From the NCBI RefSeq assembly GCF_010093535.1, contig NW_022985182.1, positions 569,785 through 633,784 on the forward strand: 64,000 nt of DNA. The letters run 5' to 3'. Position 1 is the first letter of the stretch; the number at the start of each line of letters is the position of its first letter. Under the pieces are notes generated by a model, which was given only the letters and a program-made list of their open reading frames with translations, made no database searches and had not been told where the DNA came from. The DNA is from Lindgomyces ingoldianus. Lineage: Eukaryota > Ascomycota > Dothideomycetes > Pleosporales > Lindgomycetaceae. Positions 34,990 to 45,101 of the stretch are shown piece after piece. A program made the position numbers and the translations under genes.

Positions 34990-35190
34990 AGAACCCAGGG
35001 TATTGACGTCAATACCCGTCCGAGTGGCCCGTGCGCCATACAAACTGCGAGCAGAAAAGCCCTCAATACCCGCAAAGAATTGACTTTGTTACCCGCTACT
35101 AGCGTCAGGTAAGTACGCGCCGAAAGGAAGGTCGTTACTACCCGCTAGAGGATTCTACCAGCTAGAGGGTCTTCACTACCCGTCAGAGAG
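34990..35190 (+). repeat. Foldback repeat copy E
   Basis: It begins AGAACCCA and the perfect 20-base palindrome GGGTATTGACGTCAATACCC (34998-35017), then runs through blocks shared with copies A-D to the TACCCGC-rich end. Together with copy C it forms inverted arms about 200 bases long around 1.3 kb. Confidence 0.8.
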
Positions 35191-35379
35191 TCTTTACTGT
35201 CCCCCTCCTAGTTGCAGGGTCCTTAGGGGCTCTGGGCTTCTCTGTACAGTCCGCTGAGCACCTGAGATAATCGAGACAACACCCCGCTTTTCAGCCTAAG
35301 CGCCCAGTTGTGTTTGTACCCCGGCTCAAAGCATCTGTCAGGGCAGGTAATCGGCGAAATATCTTGGCATTATTGCTTA

Positions 35380-36663
35380 CCGTATTTTATCAGCTGACGC
35401 TCGGCCCCACCTGACGCACACCCCACCACACACAACTACTCCCCTCATTTTCATAACTACTACAGCTATAAGCATGAAATTTTAAATATAAGGAATTATA
35501 TATATATTAAGCTAAAATATAGTGAAAATTTTTTATATAATAGCTTTAATTTTATAATATATAATATATAAATTTTTTACTTAAAAAGCTTTATATTTAA
35601 ATAAAATAGNNNNNNNNNNNNNNNNNNNNNNNNNNNNNNNNNNNNNNNNNNNNNNNNNNNNNNNNNNNNNNNNNNNNNNNNNNNNNNNNNNNNNNNNNNN
35701 NNNNNNNNNNNNNNNNNNNNNNNNNNNNNNNNNNNNNNNNNNNNNNNNNNNNNNNNNNNNNNNNNNNNNNNNNNNNNNNNNNNNNNNNNNNNNNNNNNNN
35801 NNNNNNNNNNNNNNNNNNNNNNNNNNNNNNNNNNNNNNNNNNNNNNNNNNNNNNNNNNNNNNNNNNNNNNNNNNNNNNNNNNNNNNNNNNNNNNNNNNNN
35901 NNNNNNNNNNNNNNNNNNNNNNNNNNNNNNNNNNNNNNNNNNNNNNNNNNNNNNNNNNNNNNNNNNNNNNNNNNNNNNNNNNNNNNNNNNNNNNNNNNNN
36001 NNNNNNNNNNNNNNNNNNNNNNNNNNNNNNNNNNNNNNNNNNNNNNNNNNNNNNNNNNNNNNNNNNNNNNNNNNNNNNNNNNNNNNNNNNNNNNNNNNNN
36101 NNNNNNNNNNNNNNNNNNNNNNNNNNNNNNNNNNNNNNNNNNNNNNNNNNNNNNNNNNNNNNNNNNNNNNNNNNNNNNNNNNNNNNNNNNNNNNNNNNNN
36201 NNNNNNNNNNNNNNNNNNNNNNNNNNNNNNNNNNNNNNNNNNNNNNNNNNNNNNNNNNNNNNNNNNNNNNNNNNNNNNNNNNNNNNNNNNNNNNNNNNNN
36301 NNNNNNNNNNNNNNNNNNNNNNNNNNNNNNNNNNNNNNNNNNNNNNNNNNNNNNNNNNNNNNNNNNNNNNNNNNNNNNNNNNNNNNNNNNNNNNNNNNNN
36401 NNNNNNNNNNNNNNNNNNNNNNNTATATTATTAATAGTTTATACTATATATAAGTATTATATACATAAAATTTTAAAGTTATATAACTAAGAATTAATAA
36501 TATTTATTTAAATATTTATTTTACTTTTACATTTAGCATACTATCTATTATCTATATTTAAAATTTTAGGTATATAGCTATAGTAGCTAAAAAGTTAGAG
36601 CGGGTGGACTGTAGATAAAAACTGTGCGTCAGGTGAGACCGTGCGTTAGCTGATTAATCACGG
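35380..36663. mobile_element. TIR DNA transposon remnant with TA target duplication
   Basis: The left end (35380-35420) and the reverse complement of the right end (36623-36663) match at 34 of 41 positions, beginning CCGT and both containing CACCTGACGCACA. TA flanks each side (35378-35379 and 36664-36665), as for Tc1/mariner-type elements. The mismatches include G-to-A and C-to-T changes. The inside is extremely AT-rich and mostly missing in the assembly gap, so no transposase can be seen. Confidence 0.72.
35610..36423. other. Assembly gap (814 N)
   Basis: A run of N. The flanks are AT-rich (mostly A and T within 150-200 bases on either side), which suggests a repeat-induced-mutated repeat that failed to assemble. 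Confidence 0.99.
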
Positions 36664-37060
36664 TAGTCAAAATCCCCATCTAGTTAATTAAATTTCTAGG
36701 CGAGCCAGACTAACGCGTATTGTTGCCTCCTCTTGCATCAACTTGAGCTTGTAAGTTAATCTTAAATTACTGCCTAACTAGGTATCCACAGCATTAGCGC
36801 CCACAATTTTTGCAACCACCAACAGCGCCGACGATGTTAGATTAGGCGCCCGCGCCCATGCAGATGCACGCCGCAACCTTATTGTGACGTGCTGGTAAGG
36901 AGGTTATTTGGACCTCGTTTGTGGGCCATCTCTACGACGAGTTTTCCGGGGTCTGAATAAAAGCAAAGACCTAAAACGCTCATGCACAAGAGTCACATAC
37001 GGGACGAGTTTTGAGTTAATTGAGATCGAGGACTGGATTTGGATCTGAGGAGTCTTAGGA
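36664..37060. other. Promoter region of the SRR1-like gene
   Basis: Almost 400 bases without a gene, between the TIR element and the next start codon. No named site is seen. Confidence 0.4.
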
Positions 37061-37945
37061 ATGAGTGGATTGAGAGGTGTGATTCCAAGTGGAAATGGGA
37101 GAGGAAAGGGGAGGCGAAGGGGAGATGAAAGGGGACCTGGCCGCGGGGAAGGTCGTGGGCGCGTAAAGAGAAAAGAGATAGACATCGGCGATGGCTGGAC
37201 TGTGGTCACACATTCCACTTCATCCAGAAATCGTCACACCAACCCTAGAAACAAAACCCCTGCGACTATAGATTCTCGACCCACTCAGATCGTCTCTGAA
37301 CTCACTGCACAAAAACTCGAAGCAGAGTTATCGAAAATGAAACAGCAGTGGAAGACCACAACATGTGCTCAGCAACTAGCTGAACTACTAGGGAAGAGAA
37401 ATTGGGATGTCAATTCCGCCGTTTGCATCGGGATCGGGAGTTTCAGTCTTGATTGGGAGCACCGGAAAAGAAGTCTGTGGCAGTTAGTCTTATTCCTCGC
37501 TATCCTCGATCTCATCTCCCCACATCCCCAGACCATCAACCTCTACGCCCAAGACCCGGTGTTTACTACCCTAGACCGCGCATTCCTGCAAAACCTCTCC
37601 ATCGCCGTCTCGACCTCAAATATCGAGACGTTCATTAAAACATCGTCATGGGTTTTCGCGCCATTTGTGGATTGGCATTTACTTCTTCCGGTGTTTTTGA
37701 GGGATAGGGATCCAGTTTTGTACGTGGGGAATGAGGTTTTGGAAGATTATGGGCGGTTTGGGAGAGCGGATGTGGAAATAGGGGACGGGAAGGACGGGAA
37801 GCGCGGGAAGGGGACGGTGGTGGAAGAGTGTGGGAGGATTGGGAGGGCGTGGTTGGGGAGGAGGGAGGTAGCTAGAGTGCCGGAGTTTGGGCTGCATGGG
37901 GACGCGTTGCAGGGGCTGGTAGTTTGTTGGAGAAAAGAAATCTAA
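37061..37945 (+). CDS. SRR1-like domain protein
   Basis: A single exon of 294 aa begins MSGLRGVIPSG with a very Gly/Arg-rich basic leader (RGKGRRRGDERGPGRGEGRG). The SRR1-like core follows: VCIGIGSFSLDWEHRKRSLW, QLVLFLAILDLI, TINLYAQDPVFTTLDRAFL, and FLRDRDPVLYVGNEVLEDY. These match the short conserved blocks of the SRR1 family, named after a plant circadian/light-signalling protein; fungal members are common and their role is unknown. The RG-rich leader may bind RNA, which is inference. No introns are needed. The final 100 residues are rich in Gly and charged residues and less conserved in character. Confidence 0.82.
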   Translation: MSGLRGVIPSGNGRGKGRRRGDERGPGRGEGRGRVKRKEIDIGDGWTVVTHSTSSRNRHTNPRNKTPATIDSRPTQIVSELTAQKLEAELSKMKQQWKTTTCAQQLAELLGKRNWDVNSAVCIGIGSFSLDWEHRKRSLWQLVLFLAILDLISPHPQTINLYAQDPVFTTLDRAFLQNLSIAVSTSNIETFIKTSSWVFAPFVDWHLLLPVFLRDRDPVLYVGNEVLEDYGRFGRADVEIGDGKDGKRGKGTVVEECGRIGRAWLGRREVARVPEFGLHGDALQGLVVCWRKEI

Positions 37946-40900
37946 CGGTTTCCAGCAATGTGGAAGACCGGCCGTGGCTTGGGATTTAGCTCGCACTATC
38001 CACAAATAGCGCAAACCCGGATTGGGAGACATCGCCATAAACGCGAACATATCTACTGGATATTTGAGCATTCAGGTACGCAGGTCAAGAGGGAGGGTGG
38101 GTGGCATGTCATTCTTTCAACTCCTCATAGAACGCCATCTTTAACCCCTATCTAACTCGACATATACTGGCCTTGGAAGGCTGCTATCTAAGCCCCTGAA
38201 TTGTTTCCCGAGTAGCTTCACTGCCTGATCCGATAGCATGCAATCCAGTCAGCCTTCATATCATTCTAACCGGACAACGACAAATTCCAAACATGGGCGG
38301 CTCATCATTCCCTATCCGCTTGAACTCGTGACCGACTCATTCAAAATTCGGCATTGCATAAACCCTCTTCATCCACTCCGCCGACAGCACACCCTGGAAC
38401 ACAAGGCAGCCAAGCATACACCATTGCTCGCAGCCTGGGGAATAATATCAGATTCCGGACCCTCAGCGACCCTAACTCTACCAGGCTATCTCCATAAGAC
38501 GTTACCAATGTATGATAGCCAAGCCTTGTGTCGATACGAGTCACTAGCCGGGCGTTCTGTATCCTACCTAAAACTCCCCCTTAGAAGGGAAGTGTTGCTG
38601 CTTGTTAGTCAGCAGCTTGCTTCTGCTGCCACATTGATGGGGCAGTGCTTGATGATATCTTTCTCAGTGAGGAGGCATACGAAGGCTTTGGCTCATCGGG
38701 TCAGTGAAGCTAATAAGGGCTAGGCGATAGGGTGAATGTACGAGTTCCGCGCTTTGATTTCTGCGAATTCTTGCCCCGTGAGCTCTCTTCGGGGTTTCCG
38801 GGCGGCGCAGTATGTATGGGTTTAGTTGTTGTTGAGTTTGAGGACTGGAGTGGAATAGACTGAAGGGATGATATAGTCTCAGTGCTTTGTATCGCATATT
38901 GCGGTAAAATATTGTCTCGTAAGCGTAAAGAGATATGATCTATAGCGAATGACTGAGATGCCTGAGGGGAAAGATGTCAGTGGTTCTAAGATCTAATGAT
39001 AAAGTGAATCTTCCATCACTCTCTCTAGCTTCCCACCCAAATAGCAAGAAGTAAGTCGCAAGTGTTAACAAGATAGCTCTTCAACCATCCAGAAAGACGC
39101 CCAGCGCAGCACTTGCTTTATATGCAGTAATTGCCTTAGAACAAGGCTGTTTCCTAATTGAAAGGAAATTGGGTACTGACTCTTCGTTTTCCTTCGTGTA
39201 GGATGACTGCGAAGTTCGAAATTGCTTATTCGCCGCAAGACCGAGTTTCTCTATAATAGGAACAATCCAGCACGTTGACCAACATAAGCACATAATCCCT
39301 CACCGATTCTAGAAGAAACCTAACTTTCTCCGCGTTGTCAACGTCGAAAATATATTCGAAGATATGGGCTACCATGCTGCTGTCAAAGAAGTGGGCCATT
39401 TCAAGAAGTATCTCGACTTAGGTGGTGTGCTTGGGAGAGTAACGTTTAATGATCTTGGTCGCATTTATCTAGACAAATTGAGGGCGAAATGCTTAGCTAG
39501 GTATGCCATGTTCTCTTTCCTCTTTGGGGGTAGCATTGATAGCAAATATGTTCATTCCTACGACTAGAACACTACGACGCTTAAATAGCACAACATCACC
39601 TCCATTAGTAGCATGAAGGATGGCTGATCCTTGGCACAGACATGTTTCAACTTCCGTATTATTCACCATTCCGCCTGCCAAAATGCCTCCCCGTTTACAC
39701 TGCAAGCTTAGATTGATCGTAGCAGCATGATGTCGGGGATGACATACCTTCTATGAGAGCATTATAATCAGGGATAAATATAATTGAGTCATGCCCGGGA
39801 TTGTAATACTCGCAGCATCAGGGGGTAAAGTAATCGATGATGATCTCGATGGGGGTGGTGAGCATCTGGGGACTGTTGGAATGACTATGGACAGAAGCAC
39901 ATGCGCTACATACATTTGCTAAAAGGTTGTGGGTATGGAGAACTTTTGGTATTGGATTGGATCGTTAGGTGAATGGGATAGTTGGCTGGCAGTAAGTTAA
40001 ATTTTGGACGGAAAGGGTCACATAAAGACTCACTCTTTTATGGCACCCATTATGTCCACTTATTTCCGAGCACTAATCCATCTCGCCTTACCGTAGAGGG
40101 AAGGGTCATACATGTCTTAGTGTGTCTGCGGTCCTTCACTATGCATTCTGTGGAAGCGTATTTGCTGTTGGGCCGAAGCCGTGTCGTTCACATTGAACAA
40201 TATGCTGCGAAGGCTACTATTTCCAGGGATTTTAATATGGCTTGGAAATGGTATCTAGCGCTATCTCGATTCATCTTTCGGGTAATAGAAACAACTGTAA
40301 ACGTTGCGTCCGTCTCTTAGTCTAGCTGCAGGCGCTAATACGAGATTTAGCATACAGCACCACTACTAATGTTAGGGGATATTTTCTCTTCTATCTCTTC
40401 TAATGGTGCAATAGTCACCATTGTATTCGAGCACGTTCCAAAGATCGATCACCATAATCTGGACCTCCCGTCAAGGCCCTCAACTCGAACCCAACCTTCT
40501 CAGTCATTGGTCCTTCCCACACATATCGTTTAGTTCCTATAGATCGTGAGTCCCTTCAAACAATCCACTAACATCATAATATGCTTCCATGCCCTTGGCT
40601 TGTCTGAGGAAACATCAAAACGACATTAGCGTGGAAACGGTACGGGAGGAACTGATTGCAACGATCGGCTGGACTAGTTCGTGCACCTGTTGCGCTGGCT
40701 CGCCAAATTCAATGCGACCATACACCAAAGCGTTGCGGAGATTGGATATTGTCGCCTCATTGTCTAGGTATCAGAACGAGGCGCGCTAGAAGAAGAAGTG
40801 TTTTGCACTCTGTGGGGATTTGCAGCCAATAGTGGTGGAGTATAGGAGCTCGTTCTTGGGTGCGTTGTAGGCTATGATTAGCTCGGGGTTACTAGTTAGC

Positions 40901-41362
40901 TTATCGGAGTTCGAGGGGCTCGGCTCTATTTCCGATTGCTTGTTCGCTCTTGATAGGTTCATGAGAATCTACAAGCTAACTAGCAAATGTCCAGGGAGTC
41001 TTACCCGTCTTTAAGAGCTTTTTGCTCTATTTCTTTTTCTGCCTGTGGGATTCCAGTGCCGTTTAGGTAAGTACTACAATTGCCGTGAGTTAGACAACGG
41101 GAATAGCTCACTCGAAACATGTTCTGCTAGCTTTGGCGATGACCGGTGCGCTGGTAACGAGATTCAGCTCGCTTTGTTAAGGATTTCACTCAAATATACG
41201 TAGGTCATGAACTTTTGGCCAGTAGGTCCTAAACACACAAACATAAGCATTAAGAACGTAGTATCAAAGAGCAGGCCGCATATTAGACTGGAGATAACCT
41301 AACCATGGAATGAATGGCCCGTTCCCCACCCCCCAAGAATGTCCTGCTGTGTGTTTCATTCC
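37946..41362. other. Long gene-poor stretch
   Basis: About 3.4 kb without a convincing gene. Open frames such as 38238-38723 and 39982-40320 lack recognisable motifs, clear splice structure or a signal peptide. Some could be decayed genes. Confidence 0.4.
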
Positions 41363-42352
41363 TTAGTAGTCCCATTCAACCACCAACACCATATCCCCAG
41401 CTTGAGAAGCTTTCAGATAGAACCCCGCCCTATCATCCTCCGCCTTTGCTTGACCTCGACATATAACTTTAACCACAGAACCCATCCCATGAACGCGATA
41501 GAGATAACTCCTCACAGTTTCAACATGCTTATCATGCTCCTTCGTCATCTTATCGAATACAAGAATGATATTCGAGTGAACGAGGCAAAAGGAGCAGTTG
41601 ATTGCCGGCGATTGCTCAATCACCTTTGAAAGATTCTTATCCGGATCCGTAACATCAATGCGAGTAAGATAGAACGCGTCCATTACGTTCGAGACGCAGT
41701 CTCTAGAGGCGGGATACCAGAGGGAGGCTAGCGGGAGGTTATCCCCTTTGTAAGGGATAGGTTCGAAGCCCTGCATGATGGCGTAGGCATTCACGAATGA
41801 GTTGATGGGGCAAGTTGCTATCGCGGGTTTGAATTTCGACATTGCCGCGTCTTTGTGGAATTTGAGCGGGAATTGGATGGGATCTAGTTTCCAAATCGGG
41901 ATAGTAAGACTTTGATCTTGGGTTTCTGGGTATGGCTTTGAGGGTCTGAAAATTCTGGTGCGCAGAATATACAGTCTGGACTAGCAATTGCTTACTGTGG
42001 CTTCAATGGATCCTTCGACTTGTTGAAATCGTTCCCAACCGCTGGCCTCGCCCTGCGTCCGTTAGTGCTGCTGATATGAAGGGATTTATAGTCTAAAGAC
42101 GTACGTCCCCCATACAGAAAGAAAGGGCTATCGGGAGTGGCGTGTAGATCTAGGCGCGCCCAACACGTACCAGTAATTTGAGAGCTCGAGGAGAAATTTA
42201 GTAGTTGAAGTTTTTGGATCTAAGTGTGGTCGTAAAATCACCTGCAAACATGCCTTTACCTGGGTTGCCTTCGCCACAGGCACAGCCGGGTCTCTGACTG
42301 CGTAAATGGCGGTCTTCCGATCACCGCTCTCTGAATTCTGTCCTCTAATCAT
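41363..42352 (-). CDS. Unrecognised four-exon protein
   Basis: Exons 42352-42167, 42127-42105, 42052-41996 and 41954-41363 join in frame to 285 aa. Supporting this, a tiny 23-base exon and two flanking introns all keep phase and give a continuous protein (SNYWYPFLSVWGTARPAVGN across the first two junctions). Acceptors follow CTAACGGACGCAG and GCACCAG. Donors are GTGTTG, GTACGT and GTAAGC. The last exon is the best protein-like part: PAIATCPINSFVNAYAIMQG, DAFYLTRIDVTDPDKNL, SFCLVHSNIILVFDKM, ending MVLVVEWDY. No signal peptide or membrane span is seen. I recognise no family. Intron 1 has a weak donor and no obvious branch site, so the 5' half is less sure. Confidence 0.55.
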
Positions 42353-43834
42353 CGCCTCCTGGTCACCGCTTCTGATTACTGTGCGAATGACGTGTCCTTT
42401 CCGATCTCGAAATTATCCACAAGTACCATAAATACATAGAATTCGGCAAGCCATGCATCAAAAAGATGTTAAAAGAGATTTGTAGGTTGACATGCATTGA
42501 AGAAAGCGGTGATTCGAACCGAAATTCATTGGAAATGAGGCCTCAAACCAATTTTTTTTTTTTTTTCACCTGGCGGGTTTACTTTGAATGCCATTTCTTT
42601 CTATTATAACCATTCTATTTTTCTTCTATATATCAGGTATCGTCTCAGTATTGAGCTAGCCAGTAGCTCGTTTGCCGCCTGTTCTCTCGATTCTGCCGAC
42701 GGTCCTTGATCATGACCTGGCTGGTATGGGGTACTCTCCCTTCACGCTTAGCGGTAGCGCATTACAATGGCAGTAGCCCGCGAATTAATGCACCTCACGC
42801 TCATTAATATCGTGCCCCGGCATTTCAATAGCCTTGTGCTTTTTTCTTTCGTAGCTTTCAGTGTAATAAGAGAATTGCGCCGAGGATGAGTACTAGGCCG
42901 ATGAGTGCGCTAAGAATGATGCTGGGAAGTGCACCCTTTAAAGACCTAAATCTTTTGTTTTTAGACGCGGCGATTGAACATGGGCTGGCGTGCCGAATGT
43001 CAAGGTGGAGGTCAAGGGTATTAAGGTGGAACTGTTGATGCGAGTTGCAGAGAAGATATTCACGTCCACGTCTATCTTCTTGCTCGGCTTCTGATGCAAA
43101 GCTCTTTTACTGTCATAAAAACTATTTTCCCTTGTATTAGCAGATTGTGAGTTACGTTTCGGATATCACTCACTCTTCCCAAGGATTGTCATACTGTGTT
43201 GCTTATACAGATAGCTTATTCAGGAGCGAGCGGCGGTGGTAAAGTTCCCTAACACATCGCATAAATTTTAAGTGTTCGTTTCGTCTTTAATTTTGTAATC
43301 ACAGTCTATATGGTGCTGTAGTTAGAATTTCGTGGCTTATATGGCTCGTGTCCGAGACGTTTGTATTTGAGTCATCACTGAATCGACCTAAGATGCACTA
43401 TTCTACAGTTGCTTTGTTGTTGACTGAATATGCTGAGTTAGCAACAAAGTTGTGACAGGGTCTTGAGTGTTTCCAATACGCACACATAAACTACTAGATC
43501 TCGCTCTCCAGTTCCATAATCCACGTGTTAACTATCTTTGATGCAGCTCATGCATTCCTTAAACTTTGGTCCTAGTTCCGGTGTGTTTGTGCCTGCGTAG
43601 TTAATCAGTATCTACAGCATCCTCCATACATGTAGGTGGATCGTGCCTAGGCTCTCTGCCGCGTTTACAGCGCACAAGAGCCTGTTTGCTTACACCTAAG
43701 CGCGCTGCTTCTTCAGACCTTTTGCTCTCAAGATGCTGCTTAGCGTTCTTTTAAGCAATTATATCCTCTCTCTATCCCTTTGTTAAGGTTCTTCTTTACT
43801 TTTCAAGTAGCTTTATTAGCCATCTAGAGGGTAG
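42353..43834. other. Gene-poor stretch
   Basis: About 1.5 kb without a recognised gene. A T16 run lies at 42551-42566. A stretch near 42505-42525 resembles a tRNA T arm on the minus strand but no cloverleaf forms. Confidence 0.4.
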
Positions 43835-44067
43835 TGTCACAGAAATGCTACGGACAAAAGTCGAAAGCTCAAGGAGGAGCATTGAATTTTTACGTACAGT
43901 ATCTAGTGAATGTAAAGATGTTGCATGAAGGGGGAATATAGTTAGGCAAGTTCAGACAAATGTTTGATTAGGGTAGCTCATGCGCTAGCGTGAGGCCTAT
44001 ACCCGAGATCCTTAGGAAGGCTTCCTCCAGAAGCCTAGTAGATGTCATAGGTTATTATTGTGGTACA
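43835..44067 (+). repeat. LTR-like repeat, copy 1
   Basis: 233 bases starting TGTCACAGAAATGCTACGG and ending TGTGGTACA, with TG..CA ends. It aligns along its length with 57806-58032: shared blocks include AAATGCTACGGA, GTGAATGTAAA, CTCATGCGCTAGCGT, and TTAGGAAGGCTTCCTC. No internal retroelement genes lie beside it, so it looks like a solo LTR. Confidence 0.7.
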
Positions 44068-44422
44068 CTGCCTGTGTTAGACTTTACGCAAGTATCTCCT
44101 ACCGCCATCATAGGACTGGCTAAGGAAATAAACCATGGTCATATTACGCACCAACATGTTCAAATTGCCATATTCAAGGCTATAACAAGCATTAATGCAC
44201 TAGTCCTACAGCAACTGTAGACTAGATTTCATTCAGATATATTTCGTCTTATTGGGGTAGTTGATTGAGAGGCGTTCTCTTTCGGCGGGGTGCGCGATCG
44301 ACTGGTGTGTGAAAGGGACAGCCAACCCCACCCAACTAGCATGAGCTGTTGCGTGGTTAGCTTAAGGGACAAGAAGGTAGCTTAAGGGGCAACAAGGAAG
44401 CAAATACTTACAAATTGGCTTT
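44068..44422. other. Intergenic stretch
   Basis: About 350 bases without a recognised feature. Confidence 0.4.
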
Positions 44423-44581
44423 TTAGAATTGCATTAAGGCACGGGAATGCATGTAGGCCACCAAGATAATGTACCCGAGTCCACTGCCAGCTGCTAAAGG
44501 AATGGCAGCCACAATAAGAATATGTGCGAGTGCAACCGCAGCGACCACAGCAAGGGGAAGAGTGAGGTCGGTCAGTGCCAT
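44423..44581 (-). CDS. Possible 52-aa hydrophobic protein
   Basis: A short frame from ATG at 44581 encodes mostly aliphatic residues (LPLAVVAAVALAHILIVAAI, then GSGLGYIILVAYM), consistent with two membrane spans. It ends in a normal stop. It lies in gene-poor DNA 520 bases from the first P450, on the other strand. Such a frame could be real, the last exon of a lost gene, or chance. No homologue is known to me. Confidence 0.25.
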   Translation of the reverse strand: MALTDLTLPLAVVAAVALAHILIVAAIPLAAGSGLGYIILVAYMHSRALMQF

Positions 44582-45101
44582 ACCTCAGAATGGAGGTTGA
44601 AGTCAGGGTTGTTCACCCCAAGAAATGGCGGTCAAGGTCGGTCAATCCTGAAGCCAGGAGCTGTTGCAAGGCAAAATAGTGGGAGTGGATGATTTCAAGT
44701 CAGAGTGAGCTGTTCGCACTTACTCATGGAAATTGCGAAGCATCAATTCAGGCATTAGAAGGCAGACACTGCGCAGAGATAGTCTTTGGTAAATTTGGGG
44801 GCGCATTATGCGGAATGGCGGGAACTACTCAGGGTTGTTTCCAAGAGGGTGTGCAGATCCCAGACGAGTGGTCTGGCCCTGCGTTCACGTCGTGGGGTAT
44901 ATCGCACCGGTCCCATATTTCCGGCTTATTTTCGGTCTCCGTTCGTGCCCTTGAGCTTCAGGATAATTAATTAAGCTATTATTAACCTTAGAAAGTTCAG
45001 GAGCAGAATGGCACAGCAATCAGCTTAGGAAATTTCAAAATCTAACAGCATGCGCTCCTCACCATGGAGTACACGCCTAGAGCTTACTTTCAGTGACCAA
45101 C
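44582..45101. other. Promoter region of P450 1
   Basis: 520 bases upstream of the first P450. One open frame (44689-44970) has no recognisable motif. Confidence 0.4.

Noticed and set aside
38238..38723. 161-codon open frame downstream of the SRR1-like gene
   Set aside because: No motif, signal peptide or intron structure, and composition like surrounding non-coding DNA.
42470..42600. tRNA-like T arm on the minus strand (GGTTCGAATCACC)
   Set aside because: No matching acceptor, D or anticodon stems could be paired around it, and an A-rich run lies where the 5' half should be.
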